This document shows, piece after piece, positions 1 through 7,272 of a stretch of DNA of 64,000 nt (position 1 is the first letter of the stretch; each line of letters opens with the position of its first letter). The notes beneath the pieces were generated by a model, which worked only from the letters and a program-made list of their open reading frames with translations, was not told the origin of the DNA and did not search any database. This DNA comes from Streptomyces sp. HUAS 15-9 (GTDB lineage Bacteria; Actinomycetota; Actinomycetes; Streptomycetales; Streptomycetaceae): positions 8,184,001-8,248,000 of the forward strand of contig NZ_CP106798.1 of assembly GCF_025642155.1 (NCBI RefSeq). The letters are read 5' to 3'. The position numbers and the translations under genes are program-made.

Positions 1-1250
1 CGCAGGGCGCCGGGCCGGATGCGGCAGTCGACAGGTGTGGGCAGCACCAGGGCCTCGCCGTCCACGCCGGCCTCGACATCCCCTTTGTCGCAGTCGACGA
101 CGACCTGCCGGGCGGTGACCGCGGTGAGCCCCTCGGCATTGCGTCCGCGCAGCAGTCCGGCAGCCTGGGCGGCGCTCTCCACCTTGACGCCGAGCACCCC
201 GAGCACGCCCAGGTCCATCCGCTCCCGATAGCCGAGGCCCGCCACGTCGTCCATGCGGTAGGGGTTGTTGCTGACCAGGACGGCCTGGGGCGTGTCGATG
301 ACGAGGTCGGGGCCGCCGGTGCCCGCGACGCGCGCGGTGAGCCGCGGCCCACGCTCGTGGGTGAGCAGTTCGGGCAGCAGATCCAGGGTCGTGCGCACCT
401 TGTCGTCCCGGTACGCGGGGCTCTGCACGACCGCCGCGTACGCCCCGAACGACGCGTTGTTCACGAAGGGGTGGTCGCCCGCGAAGCCGAGGTCGACCCG
501 GACCTCGACCCCGTCGCGAAGCGCGTCCAGGCATCCCGAGGGGTCGGCGCGATCGAGCCCGAGGTCCATGGCGAAGTGGTTGCGGGTTCCGGCGGAGATC
601 ACCAGGAACGGTACGTCGTGCTCCGCCGCGACGGCCGCGACCCGCGCCTGCGTCCCGTCCCCGCCCGCGACTCCGAGCAGATCGGCGCCTTCCGCGAGGG
701 CGGCACGGGCCAGCGCGACGACGTCTTCGGGCCCGTCCGCCCGGCCGGAGCCGAGCAGATGCACACGGGCTCCGAGCTCCTCGGCCTTCGCCTTCAGCCC
801 GAACCGCTCGACCTTCCCGCCCCCGGACCTCGGGTTCATGATCAGATACGGCCGTGCGGGAGGCGGCGTCTCGTACTCGACGACCCGTACGACATGCGAC
901 CGCGTGCCGCTGAGCGCGACCTGCCCGGTCCATACGGCCAGTACCCACAGGGCCAGCAGCAGGACGGGCAACCACAGCAGCCGCGCCACGGCGAAGAGCG
1001 CGATCGCGGTGGCGGGCGCGGCGACCGCGAGCACTCCGGCGGCGGCCCTGCGCCAACCCCGCCGGGTGAGCGTCCACCACAGTGCCGCCAGACTCACGGC
1101 GATCGACAGGCCCCCGACCAGCACGAGCACCACCCCGGCGGAGGACGCGGTACCGAGCGGTGCGAGCAGGGCCAGCCCGGCGAACGTCAACGACGCGCGC
1201 GCCGCCCACCGTTGCCGCGCGTGCGCCCGCTCGTCCAGCCCCGAGCCCAT
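1..1250 (-). CDS. Diacylglycerol/lipid kinase family protein, C-terminus cut by window edge
   Basis: Lipid kinase of the diacylglycerol kinase catalytic family (PF00781), expected to phosphorylate a membrane lipid with ATP. About 416 residues are readable. Hydrophobic segments occupy roughly residues 20-90; then comes the catalytic fold with the nucleotide loop NPRSGGGK, the VAGGDGT motif and PFLVISAGTRNHFAMD. The protein runs off the left edge near GEALVLPTPVDCRIRPG, so only the extreme C-terminus is missing. The start chosen is ATG at 1250, with GGAGG about 9 bases upstream. An in-frame GTG at 1289 would add 13 residues. It lies 64 bases downstream of the 121-residue gene, on the same strand, and may be co-transcribed with it. 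The enzyme class is secure; the lipid substrate is unknown. Confidence 0.85.
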   Translation of the reverse strand, partial: MGSGLDERAHARQRWAARASLTFAGLALLAPLGTASSAGVVLVLVGGLSIAVSLAALWWTLTRRGWRRAAAGVLAVAAPATAIALFAVARLLWLPVLLLALWVLAVWTGQVALSGTRSHVVRVVEYETPPPARPYLIMNPRSGGGKVERFGLKAKAEELGARVHLLGSGRADGPEDVVALARAALAEGADLLGVAGGDGTQARVAAVAAEHDVPFLVISAGTRNHFAMDLGLDRADPSGCLDALRDGVEVRVDLGFAGDHPFVNNASFGAYAAVVQSPAYRDDKVRTTLDLLPELLTHERGPRLTARVAGTGGPDLVIDTPQAVLVSNNPYRMDDVAGLGYRERMDLGVLGVLGVKVESAAQAAGLLRGRNAEGLTAVTARQVVVDCDKGDVEAGVDGEALVLPTPVDCRIRPGAL

Positions 1251-1314
1251 ACGTGGACCGCCTCCAGAACCCGCGCCCTTGTCCTCCACGTCCTGCTCCG
1301 CCTTTCCGGTGAGT

Positions 1315-1680
1315 TCAGGAGTCGGCGTCCTCGTCGCGCTCGTTCCGTGCCACGCGTTCGAAGTCCTCCCAGGCCTGCCGCTGGATCTCCTCGCCGTCCG
1401 CGAGCAGCTCCTCCAGGGGCGCTGCCTCGCCGGCCGGCGGAGTGAGTGCCTGCGTGAGTGTGTCGTAGAGGTACGCGCAGGCGTCGGTCTCGGTGGCGAA
1501 TCGCCGTACGACACTGTCCTGGGAACGCTCGCTCAGGCCGACGGTCCAGGCGTCCGCCGTACGACGCAGAAAGTAATGGGCGTCGGGCCGGGCCGGTGGG
1601 GCGGGGACACCGGCAATCTCGTAGAACGCCTCGGGAACGCCCGCCTCGCGGAGTCTTTCGACGAGTTCTGCTCTGTCCAT
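1315..1680 (-). CDS. Small unknown protein downstream of the TNT gene (candidate immunity protein)
   Basis: Acidic, cytoplasmic-looking 121-residue protein with no signal peptide or membrane segment. It begins MDRAELVERLREAGVP and contains an HYFLRRTADAWTVGLSER stretch followed by a DACAYLYDTL helix. I do not recognise a named domain. It lies 77 bases downstream of the secreted TNT-domain gene on the same strand and upstream of the lipid kinase. That position is where an immunity protein for a toxic NAD glycohydrolase would be expected; this is inference from context only. Start: ATG at 1680. The codon bias matches its neighbours, so it is probably a real gene. Confidence 0.7.
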   Translation of the reverse strand: MDRAELVERLREAGVPEAFYEIAGVPAPPARPDAHYFLRRTADAWTVGLSERSQDSVVRRFATETDACAYLYDTLTQALTPPAGEAAPLEELLADGEEIQRQAWEDFERVARNERDEDADS

Positions 1681-1757
1681 CGGGTCGGCCGGTCCTGTCC
1701 GTGGTCCCCTGGTGGTCTCCGGCTCCGCCGCCCGAGACCACCCAGGTTCTGCCGGGG

Positions 1758-2441
1758 TCAGGTTACCGGCAGCTCTTCCAGGTCCTTCGACACGACGAGC
1801 TGGGGGATCGGCTTGTCCGTCAGATACTGGAGCCCCAGGCCGGGCTGGCCGAACCAGGGCCTGATCGGGCCCGCGTGCACGGTGAACGACTTGAGGACCC
1901 GGTAGAGGTGATAGCCGTAGGGGTGCGCGGGGTCGAAGGTGTCGAGGTTGCTCGGCGGAATCGCGCGCTTGCCGTACGGCGTGCCCGCGGGGGCGAGGAA
2001 GCGGCCGAAGCCGCTGCCGAAGAGGTCGAGCAACTGCCCCGCGCGGAGCGTCAGGTCACGCTCGACCGGCTTGCCGTTCTGGAGGACGAAGCCGTTGTTG
2101 TCGGGGTACCACCAGCCGGACTTCTCCGTCTGCGGATCCGTCTGCCAGTAGCAGCCGAGGAACCAGTAGGCGTCCGTCCCGTCCGTGCGGTGGTAACCCT
2201 TCAGCATCTGGCCGAGGGCGCCCGTCCGGGGAAGGTCCGCCGGTCCCAGCCGCCAGTCGTCCATGAAGTACTTCTGGAGCGCAGGCGGCGCGGAGTTGTT
2301 CCCGCGGCCGCGGTGCTCGGTCGGGCAGTGGGCGATGCCGACCGGACCCTGCTGGGCGGCTTGAGCCGTGGCCGGTGCGATGCCGACCATCAGAAGCAGC
2401 CACGCGAGGGTGCTCCCCATGAGAGCGCGCAGTACGCGCAT
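1758..2441 (-). CDS. Secreted TNT-domain protein (probable NAD+ glycohydrolase)
   Basis: 227-residue exported protein. An N-terminal signal peptide (positively charged MRVLRALMG, hydrophobic core to about residue 28, AQA cleavage-like site) leads into a mature region. The C-terminal ~100 residues match the tuberculosis necrotizing toxin fold (TNT, formerly DUF4237): FLAPAGTPYGKRAIPP, then YHLYRVLKSFTVHAGPIRPWF and GQPGLGLQYL. TNT domains hydrolyse NAD+, and small secreted Streptomyces and fungal members act as extracellular NADases. There is no large fused delivery domain, so Sec export in a stand-alone form is likely. Two cysteines (in AHCPTEH and FLGCYWQ) could form a disulfide. The small gene after it may encode a cognate protector. 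Activity is inferred from family, not shown. Confidence 0.85.
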   Translation of the reverse strand: MRVLRALMGSTLAWLLLMVGIAPATAQAAQQGPVGIAHCPTEHRGRGNNSAPPALQKYFMDDWRLGPADLPRTGALGQMLKGYHRTDGTDAYWFLGCYWQTDPQTEKSGWWYPDNNGFVLQNGKPVERDLTLRAGQLLDLFGSGFGRFLAPAGTPYGKRAIPPSNLDTFDPAHPYGYHLYRVLKSFTVHAGPIRPWFGQPGLGLQYLTDKPIPQLVVSKDLEELPVT

Positions 2442-2646
2442 CCGGTATCCCTTCTCTCACTGGCGCCGCCAGGCGCCCGTGCTTCGATGCAGGGCTTAGT
2501 TCAGGGGCGGCATATGCGCGGACGAGCGATGAAACGCGCCCTGTCACCCGAACCGGTGGGCACAATTCATCGAATGGCCGAAGGGCCGGACACCGCGCAG
2601 CCGAGCGGCGCTCGAGGAAGTCAGAGGGAGGCCAGGCACGCTGGGC

Positions 2647-3948
2647 TCAGTCCCGCAGCCAGTTGCCGTGGAAGCCGAACGGCACCCGGGCCGGCAGCTG
2701 GACGGTGGCGACGGGATCGGCCGTGAGGTCGTCGGCGTCGAGGATGACCAGGTCGCTGCGGTCGGTGGTGGCGTCGTGGACGTACGTGACGAGCCAGCCG
2801 GGGCCGCCGGGCGTGTCGTCGGCGGGAGCGAACGCGGCCTCGCCGGGCGTGCGATGCGGGCCGAAGTCGTGCGCGAAGGCCGCTCCCGTGGTGAGGTCGT
2901 ACCGCACGAGGGAGTTGTCACAGGTCATGTGCCCGTGCGTGGACGCGAGACCGGTGAGCCGGTCGTCGACGCGGGGGAACTCGCCGGGCCGGTCGTCGCG
3001 TTGCTCCTCGCGGACCGTGCCCGTGGTCGGGTCGATGGTCCAGGTCCACAGGACGGCGTCCTCGGGCGGGGTGGTTCCCCGGTCGGTGCGCCGCCAGATC
3101 TCCGCGTAGCGCATGACGTGGACGACGATGGTGCCGTCCGGCGCGTCGTAGGCGTTGAGCGTGTGGAAGACGTAGCAGGGGTCGATGTCGAACCAGCGCA
3201 CGGCGCCGTGCGGATCGTCGCGGCGCAGCACGCCCAGCCGGGCGCCGTACTGGTCGTCCCAGCAGTAGGGCATGGTGGTGCCGGCCATGGCGAGTTCGAG
3301 GTCGAAGACGACGGGCAGGTCCATGAAGACGACGTGCTCGGCGGTCAGGGCGAAGTCGTGCAGCATGGTCGGCCCGGGCACCTCGACGGTCCTGCTGACG
3401 ACCAGTTCGCCCCAGGCGTCGGCCCGGTGGTAGGTGAGGTGCTCGGGCTCCAGGATTCCGTAGCCGAAGAAGTGCAGCTCTCCGGTGGTGGGGCAGGTCT
3501 TGGGGTGCGCGGTCATGGCGGTGTGCAGCCTGCCGCCGAAGTCGTAGGTGCCCTTGGTGTCCAGGTCGCAGCCGAGTTCGTACGGCAGGGCCGTCTCGAC
3601 CAGGGCGAGGGTGCGGCCCGCGTGCCTGACCACGTGGGTGTTGGCCGGTCCTGCGGTCAGATCGCGCCGCCCCTGCGCGTCGTACATCCGCGCCCCGTCG
3701 ATGAAGCTGCTGGTACGGACCCAGCGGTTGCGGTACGAGACGGCGCGACCGCCCTCGAGCCGTAAGCCATGGATCATTCCGTCACCGAAGAACCAGTGCC
3801 CGGAGGCGGCGTCGGCCGGATTGGGGCCGTTGCGCAGGTACCAGCCGGACAGCTCGGGCGGGATCGTGCCGGTCACCGGCAGGTCGTGCGCGGTGAGTTC
3901 CTCGGTGACCGGGGCGTAGTTGCCGGCGAGATGACGCGGGGTCGTCAT
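2647..3948 (-). CDS. Carotenoid oxygenase (RPE65/lignostilbene dioxygenase family)
   Basis: 433-residue non-haem Fe(II) dioxygenase of PF03055, which cleaves a double bond in carotenoids, apocarotenoids or stilbenes. The N-terminal signature LSGWYLRNGPNP and four candidate iron-ligand histidines are visible in TAHPKTCP, TMLHDFALT, FHTLNAYD and, near the C-terminus, PFGFHGNW. Length is normal for a bacterial member. Start is ATG 3948, overlapping the TGA stop of the upstream membrane-protein gene as ATGA, so the two are translationally coupled. No signal peptide. The operon is divergent from a PadR regulator, suggesting an inducible system. No phytoene or lycopene synthesis genes lie nearby, so the substrate may be an external aromatic stilbene or apocarotenoid (inference). 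Confidence 0.92.
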   Translation of the reverse strand: MTTPRHLAGNYAPVTEELTAHDLPVTGTIPPELSGWYLRNGPNPADAASGHWFFGDGMIHGLRLEGGRAVSYRNRWVRTSSFIDGARMYDAQGRRDLTAGPANTHVVRHAGRTLALVETALPYELGCDLDTKGTYDFGGRLHTAMTAHPKTCPTTGELHFFGYGILEPEHLTYHRADAWGELVVSRTVEVPGPTMLHDFALTAEHVVFMDLPVVFDLELAMAGTTMPYCWDDQYGARLGVLRRDDPHGAVRWFDIDPCYVFHTLNAYDAPDGTIVVHVMRYAEIWRRTDRGTTPPEDAVLWTWTIDPTTGTVREEQRDDRPGEFPRVDDRLTGLASTHGHMTCDNSLVRYDLTTGAAFAHDFGPHRTPGEAAFAPADDTPGGPGWLVTYVHDATTDRSDLVILDADDLTADPVATVQLPARVPFGFHGNWLRD

Positions 3949-4505
3949 CGGGCCACCTGCCCGGCCTTGGCCTGGACGTGGGCGACGTAGCGGATGGTGA
4001 ACACCATCGGGACGACGAAGCCGGCGATCTGGATGACTGTCGCGGTGGTGGAGTGGGCATCTCCCGCATGTGCCACCAGGGCGAGGACGACGGCGGTCAG
4101 CACGAAGGCCGCGGTCCATACGGCGGTGATGACGACGTTGGTGCGGACGAACGGCTTGAGCTTCCAGACCTCGGGCGGAGTGGTGCGCTTGGCGATGCCC
4201 AGGGTGAACGGCCTGCCGATGGCCAGCGAGACGCCGGCGATCACCGCGAGGGTGCCCGAGGAGAGGGCCGCGGAGTAGTCGTGCACACCCGAGTGCGGAT
4301 CGGCGAAGGCGACGGCGGCCAGTACGGCGAAGAAGACCGCCGAGCCCAACTCGATGATCAGCGCGTCGAATCCGGTGCCTGCCCTGACCTGCTGAACGAT
4401 GAGCGCCACGGCGACCACCAGTGCGGCTAGTGCCGACCACTGCCAGTCCCCCGAGGGGAGTACGGCGAAGACGATCCACGGCAGGAACGTACGCAGGTAG
4501 GACAT
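3945..4505 (-). CDS. Multi-pass membrane protein coupled to carotenoid oxygenase
   Basis: 186-residue integral membrane protein with about six hydrophobic segments, starting MSYLRTFLPWIVFAVLPSGD. A polar loop carries RPFTLGIAKRTTPPEVW. I recognise no named domain; the layout recalls small intracellular-septation-A-like membrane proteins. Start is ATG 4505, preceded by GGAGAAG; a longer in-frame version from 4604 would cross the promoter and is rejected. It is first in the two-gene operon with the carotenoid oxygenase and overlaps it by four bases. Its promoter lies in the shared intergenic region with padR. A role with the oxygenase, for example in handling a hydrophobic substrate, is inference from coupling. 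Confidence 0.82.
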   Translation of the reverse strand: MSYLRTFLPWIVFAVLPSGDWQWSALAALVVAVALIVQQVRAGTGFDALIIELGSAVFFAVLAAVAFADPHSGVHDYSAALSSGTLAVIAGVSLAIGRPFTLGIAKRTTPPEVWKLKPFVRTNVVITAVWTAAFVLTAVVLALVAHAGDAHSTTATVIQIAGFVVPMVFTIRYVAHVQAKAGQVAR

Positions 4506-4533
4506 GATCTTCTCCGTTTCGGGGTGTCTCTCG

Positions 4534-4573
4534 TGACATGTCAAAAGTAGAAGGTCCAGTAACGACATGTCAA
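4534..4573. promoter_or_regulatory. Paired GACATGTC palindromes, candidate PadR operators
   Basis: Two copies of the palindrome GACATGTC (4535-4542 and 4564-4571), the first within the 10-base palindrome TGACATGTCA (4534-4543), each followed by AA, 29 bases apart. They sit between the divergent padR and membrane-protein genes and overlap promoter elements on the minus strand. Assignment to PadR is inference from position. Confidence 0.55.
4544..4573 (-). promoter_or_regulatory. Promoter of the membrane protein/carotenoid oxygenase operon
   Basis: On the minus strand a consensus -35 TTGACA (4573-4568) and a TAnnnT-type -10 TACTTT (4549-4544) are separated by 18 bases. The -35 overlaps one GACATGTC palindrome and the other abuts the -10, so binding at either would be expected to repress. 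Confidence 0.6.
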
Positions 4574-4590
4574 TACTGGAATGTAAGAGG

Positions 4591-4602
4591 TACAGTGGAG
4601 AC
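4591..4602 (+). promoter_or_regulatory. -10 element of padR, probably giving a leaderless mRNA
   Basis: TACAGT (4591-4596) fits TAnnnT and ends six bases before the padR ATG at 4603, so transcription would begin at or next to the start codon. There is no clear -35 upstream. The GGAG at 4597-4600 is too close to the ATG to act as a normal ribosome site. Confidence 0.4.
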
Positions 4603-5115
4603 ATGAGCCTGAGACACGCACTGCTCGGTCTTCTGTCGGAGCACCCCGCCAGCGGTTACGACCTGCTGAAACGGTTCGAGACCTCGCTGGCCAACGTCTG
4701 GCCGGCCACACAGAGCCAGATCTACACGGAGCTGACCAAGCTGGCCGGCGCCGGACTGATCACGGTGGCGGCCGAGGGGCCGCGCGGCCGCAAGGAATAC
4801 GCCCTCACCGAGGACGGGCTGGCCGAACTGCGGCACTGGCTGACCGAGACGAAACCCCAGCGGAACACCCGTAGTGATCTGCTGCTGCGGGTCTTCTTCC
4901 TCGGAGTGCTCAAGCCGGAGCAGGCGCGCGCGTATCTGACCGAACTCACCGAGATGTCCGAGCGGAGTCACGCGGAGCTCGACCAGCTGGCGCGGGCCAT
5001 CGACTGGGACGACGACAACCTCTCCGTCTACGGCCGGATCGCCCTGGAGTACGGCCTGCGCTTCAACGCGATGCGCCAGGAGTGGGCCCGGTGGGCCGCT
5101 GACCAGATCGCGTAG
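4603..5115 (+). CDS. PadR family transcriptional regulator
   Basis: 170-residue PadR repressor. The N-terminal winged helix reads LRHALLGLLSEHPASGYDLL, then ATQSQIYTELTKLAGAGLI and the wing GRKEYALTEDG. The C-terminal half is the helical dimerisation region typical of the long PadR (PF10400-type) subfamily. ATG 4603 is preferred over the upstream in-frame ATG at 4567 because the conserved fold begins directly after it and the -10 lies between the two. It is divergent from the membrane protein/carotenoid oxygenase operon and probably controls that operon and itself. The ligand is unknown; PadR proteins often respond to phenolic compounds. Confidence 0.9.
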   Translation: MSLRHALLGLLSEHPASGYDLLKRFETSLANVWPATQSQIYTELTKLAGAGLITVAAEGPRGRKEYALTEDGLAELRHWLTETKPQRNTRSDLLLRVFFLGVLKPEQARAYLTELTEMSERSHAELDQLARAIDWDDDNLSVYGRIALEYGLRFNAMRQEWARWAADQIA

Positions 5116-5140
5116 GGATCGACGAGCGCTGCTGCCGAGC

Positions 5141-5161
5141 TAGACTATGACGGTCGTCATA
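5141..5161. promoter_or_regulatory. TetR operator and -10 upstream of the TetR gene
   Basis: Perfect 7-base inverted repeat TATGACG-GT-CGTCATA (5146-5161). It abuts the -10-like TAGACT (5141-5146), so it covers the expected transcription start of the TetR gene at 5190 and would give autorepression. The same site recurs upstream of the neighbouring tautomerase gene at 6324. Confidence 0.65.
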
Positions 5162-5189
5162 TCCAGCGGAGTGCGAGGAGAATCCGCAG

Positions 5190-5774
5190 GTGAACCAGAC
5201 CAGTCCGCAGACGCGCGAACGGATCGTGGCCGGTGCCGCCGACATGATCGGTCGACGTGGCCTGAATGCGACCAGCATCCGCGAGATGGCCAAGCATGCC
5301 AAGGCTCCGCTCGGCTCGACCTACCACTACTTCCCGGACGGCAAGCAGCAACTCGCCACGGAGGCCGTCCGTTACGCCGGTGAGACCGTCGCCCGGAGCC
5401 TGCGCAAGGAACTGCGGGCGGGTCCGGCCGCCGGCCTGCGGGCCTTCCTCGACCTGTGGCGCAAGATCGTCGTCGACACCGAGTTCCGTGCCGGATGCCC
5501 GGTCCTGGCGGTCTCCATCGAGGAGCCGCCGGCCGACGAGGTCCCCGCGGCAGTGGCGGCGGCCGCCGAGATCTTCGACGAGTGGGAGGGTCTGCTGGCA
5601 GCCTCCCTGCGCGAGCACGGCGCCGACTCCGACCAGGCCGCACAGCTCGCCACCCTCATCGTGGCTGCGGTCGAGGGAACGGTCGCCATGTGTCGCGCCA
5701 GGCGCAGCACTCAGCCGCTCGACCACACCGCCGAGCAACTGCGGAAGCTGGTCCTCGCGGCGATCGAGGACTGA
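5190..5774 (+). CDS. TetR family regulator (LmrA/YxaF type)
   Basis: 194-residue TetR/AcrR repressor. N-terminal helix-turn-helix RERIVAGAADMIGRRGLNAT..IREMAKHAKAPLGSTYHYFPDGKQQL; the STYHYF recognition helix and the C-terminal domain with FRAGCPVLAVSIE resemble the LmrA/YxaF group. The site TATGACG-GT-CGTCATA lies just upstream and also in front of the convergent tautomerase gene (5801-6313), so the two genes most likely form a regulon. GTG start at 5190; the upstream GAGGAGAATCCGCAG supplies a ribosome site. The ligand is unknown. Confidence 0.88.
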   Translation: MNQTSPQTRERIVAGAADMIGRRGLNATSIREMAKHAKAPLGSTYHYFPDGKQQLATEAVRYAGETVARSLRKELRAGPAAGLRAFLDLWRKIVVDTEFRAGCPVLAVSIEEPPADEVPAAVAAAAEIFDEWEGLLAASLREHGADSDQAAQLATLIVAAVEGTVAMCRARRSTQPLDHTAEQLRKLVLAAIED

Positions 5775-5800
5775 GCCGGCGCTCTGGGGGGGCGTTCGGA

Positions 5801-6313
5801 TCATCCCGGCGTCGCGGGGTTCTGGCCGCGGAAGCCTCCCTCGACGAGCGCCGCGCGGACCGCCTTGATCTTCTCCTCGGTGAACACGCCGCTGTCCAGG
5901 AGCGACAGGATGGACAGCACACCGCCGCGGGAGCCCCAGCTGCCCTCCTCGATGACTCGGAAGTTGACCCACCAGGTCGGTGGCGGCTCCTCGAGACCGC
6001 GGGCCCGCGCCATCGCGGCCAGCATGCGCTCGATGGCCTCGGCGCGGACCTCCTGGCGCCAGTCCCCGTCCATGACGGCCACGTCGATCACCATGACGTC
6101 GAGGTTCTCCGCCGTGTCCGCCAGCAGCCGGCCGCCGATGGCCATCATGCCGGGCTCGCGCTCCACGAAGTGCACCTGGAACCCGCCCCGCGCGGCCGGG
6201 GCGAACCGGCCGACCTCCGGTACCAGCGCGGCGTCCGTCAGCGTCTCGGCCAGCGTGCGCCGCTGGTCGAGGTCCAGGCGTCCCTCGCGGGCGACCACGG
6301 TGATCACGGTCAC
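5801..6313 (-). CDS. Tautomerase superfamily-like protein, duplicated domain, no Pro-1
   Basis: 170-residue protein starting MTVITVVAREGRLDLDQRRTL. It looks like two fused 4-oxalocrotonate-tautomerase-type beta-alpha-beta units: residues ~1-65, and ~75-135 with DVMVIDVAVMDGDW and TWWVNFRVIEEGSW. Family members normally use the N-terminal proline left after Met removal as the catalytic base; here residue 2 is Thr, so the N-terminal unit lacks it. The start is GTG 6313, preceded by AGGGGGTTGCC; no in-frame start followed by proline is apparent. Operators identical to the TetR site lie at 6324-6339 and, in weaker form, at 6358-6375. It is convergent with the TetR gene. The superfamily assignment is moderate; the reaction is unknown. 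Confidence 0.75.
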   Translation of the reverse strand: MTVITVVAREGRLDLDQRRTLAETLTDAALVPEVGRFAPAARGGFQVHFVEREPGMMAIGGRLLADTAENLDVMVIDVAVMDGDWRQEVRAEAIERMLAAMARARGLEEPPPTWWVNFRVIEEGSWGSRGGVLSILSLLDSGVFTEEKIKAVRAALVEGGFRGQNPATPG

Positions 6314-6323
6314 GGCAACCCCC

Positions 6324-6375
6324 TATGACGGTCGTTATAGGAGCAGCGCACACCGGATTATGACGAGTGTTATAA
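6324..6375. promoter_or_regulatory. Two TetR-type operators upstream of the tautomerase gene
   Basis: TATGACG-GT-CGTTATA (6324-6339) matches the operator at 5146 with one changed base. A second related repeat, TTATGACGAGTGTTATAA, lies at 6358-6375. They cover the promoter region of the minus-strand tautomerase gene. Confidence 0.6.
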
Positions 6376-6514
6376 GGGTCCTCGGTGCCGTAACGAGTCC
6401 TTGGCGCTGTCATGGGGAAGGAGTCCTGGGTGCTGCCATGGGGCGAACCGGATGACATGCTTCCCGCGTACTTCGACCCAGACCCAGTCCTGGACAGGGG
6501 CACCCGTGAGCACG

Positions 6515-7087
6515 TCAGGCTGCCCCGAGCCGGCTGCCCAGCCCCACGTTCCAGCGTCCCGCGCGACCGCTGAACTCGGTTGCGGTCAGGGGCGGTACGT
6601 CGAGACGCCAGAAGGCGGACTCCGGCGCTCCGAGTACGCGCACGGTCGCGGCGCGGACGATCTCCGGTTCCACCACCGCCACGGTACGGCCGGAGAACTG
6701 TGCTGCCTCGTCCAGCCAGTGTGCGACGCGGAGGCACAGCTCGTGCACCGACTCCCCGCCGTGCGGCGCCGCCTGAGGGTCCGTCAGCCAGCGAGCCATT
6801 CCGTCCGGCTCGGCGGTGCTGACGTCGTCCAGGGTGCGGCCTCGCCAGCGGCCCATGTCCATGCCGTTCAGCGAAGGCGAGTCGGTGGCGTCGAGGTTGA
6901 GCGCCGAGGCCGTCTCCCGGCAGCGGACGGTGGGGGAGGCGAGGGTTCGGTCGGCGGCCGGGAGAGCATCGGCGGCCGACCGGGCACGGGCCGTACCGGC
7001 CGAGTCCAGCGGGGATCCGTCGTCGAAGCGGGCCTGGCGGAGGGCCGCGTTCATCGCGGGCGAGATCAACATCACCCGGCTGGTCAT
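6515..7087 (-). CDS. Histidine phosphatase superfamily homologue lacking catalytic histidines
   Basis: 190-residue member of the phosphoglycerate-mutase-like histidine phosphatase superfamily by overall pattern: LDSAGTARARSAADALP, LASPTVRCRETASAL, PHGGESVHELCLRV. The nucleophile motif RHG is replaced by SPA (MLISPAMNAALRQARF), and the second catalytic His, normally in a TH-G motif, is replaced by Glu in VAVVEPEIVRAA. Both phosphotransfer histidines are therefore missing, and normal phosphatase activity is unlikely. Start is ATG 7087 with GGAG upstream; an in-frame ATG at 7111 is an alternative. Comparable degenerate proteins occur near cobalt-uptake (cbtAB) genes in other Streptomyces, but none is seen here. 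A 22-base tandem repeat lies just upstream. Confidence 0.78.
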   Translation of the reverse strand: MTSRVMLISPAMNAALRQARFDDGSPLDSAGTARARSAADALPAADRTLASPTVRCRETASALNLDATDSPSLNGMDMGRWRGRTLDDVSTAEPDGMARWLTDPQAAPHGGESVHELCLRVAHWLDEAAQFSGRTVAVVEPEIVRAATVRVLGAPESAFWRLDVPPLTATEFSGRAGRWNVGLGSRLGAA

Positions 7088-7100
7088 CCATTCACTCCGT

Positions 7101-7144
7101 TCATCAAGCATCGTCGCTCAGGTCATCAAGCATCGCCGCTCAGG
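7101..7144. repeat. Two-copy 22-base tandem repeat
   Basis: Units at 7101-7122 and 7123-7144 are identical except for one base (T or C at unit position 14). Each begins TCATCAAGCATCG and ends CGCTCAGG. The pair sits 14 bases upstream of the minus-strand phosphatase-like gene, in its leader or promoter. No function is known. Confidence 0.85.
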
Positions 7145-7272
7145 CGCGCTTCCGGCGACGGCGATCCGTGCGCCGTGCCTCCTCGGAGGTCTGCGTCTCG
7201 ATGGAGAGCCACACCCGTCCGTACGGTGCTCCAGCAGCTCGCGCGGTACCTTGGCCTGCCTCGCCGCGGCCG

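Noticed and set aside
265..1905. Long plus-strand open frame of 546 codons
   Set aside because: Antisense to the lipid kinase and its neighbour; Arg/Ser/Pro-rich translation with no domain, an artefact of high GC.
5157..7091. Minus-strand frame of 644 codons across tetR, tautomerase and the phosphatase-like gene
   Set aside because: Crosses three well-supported genes in other frames and the operators; low-complexity product.
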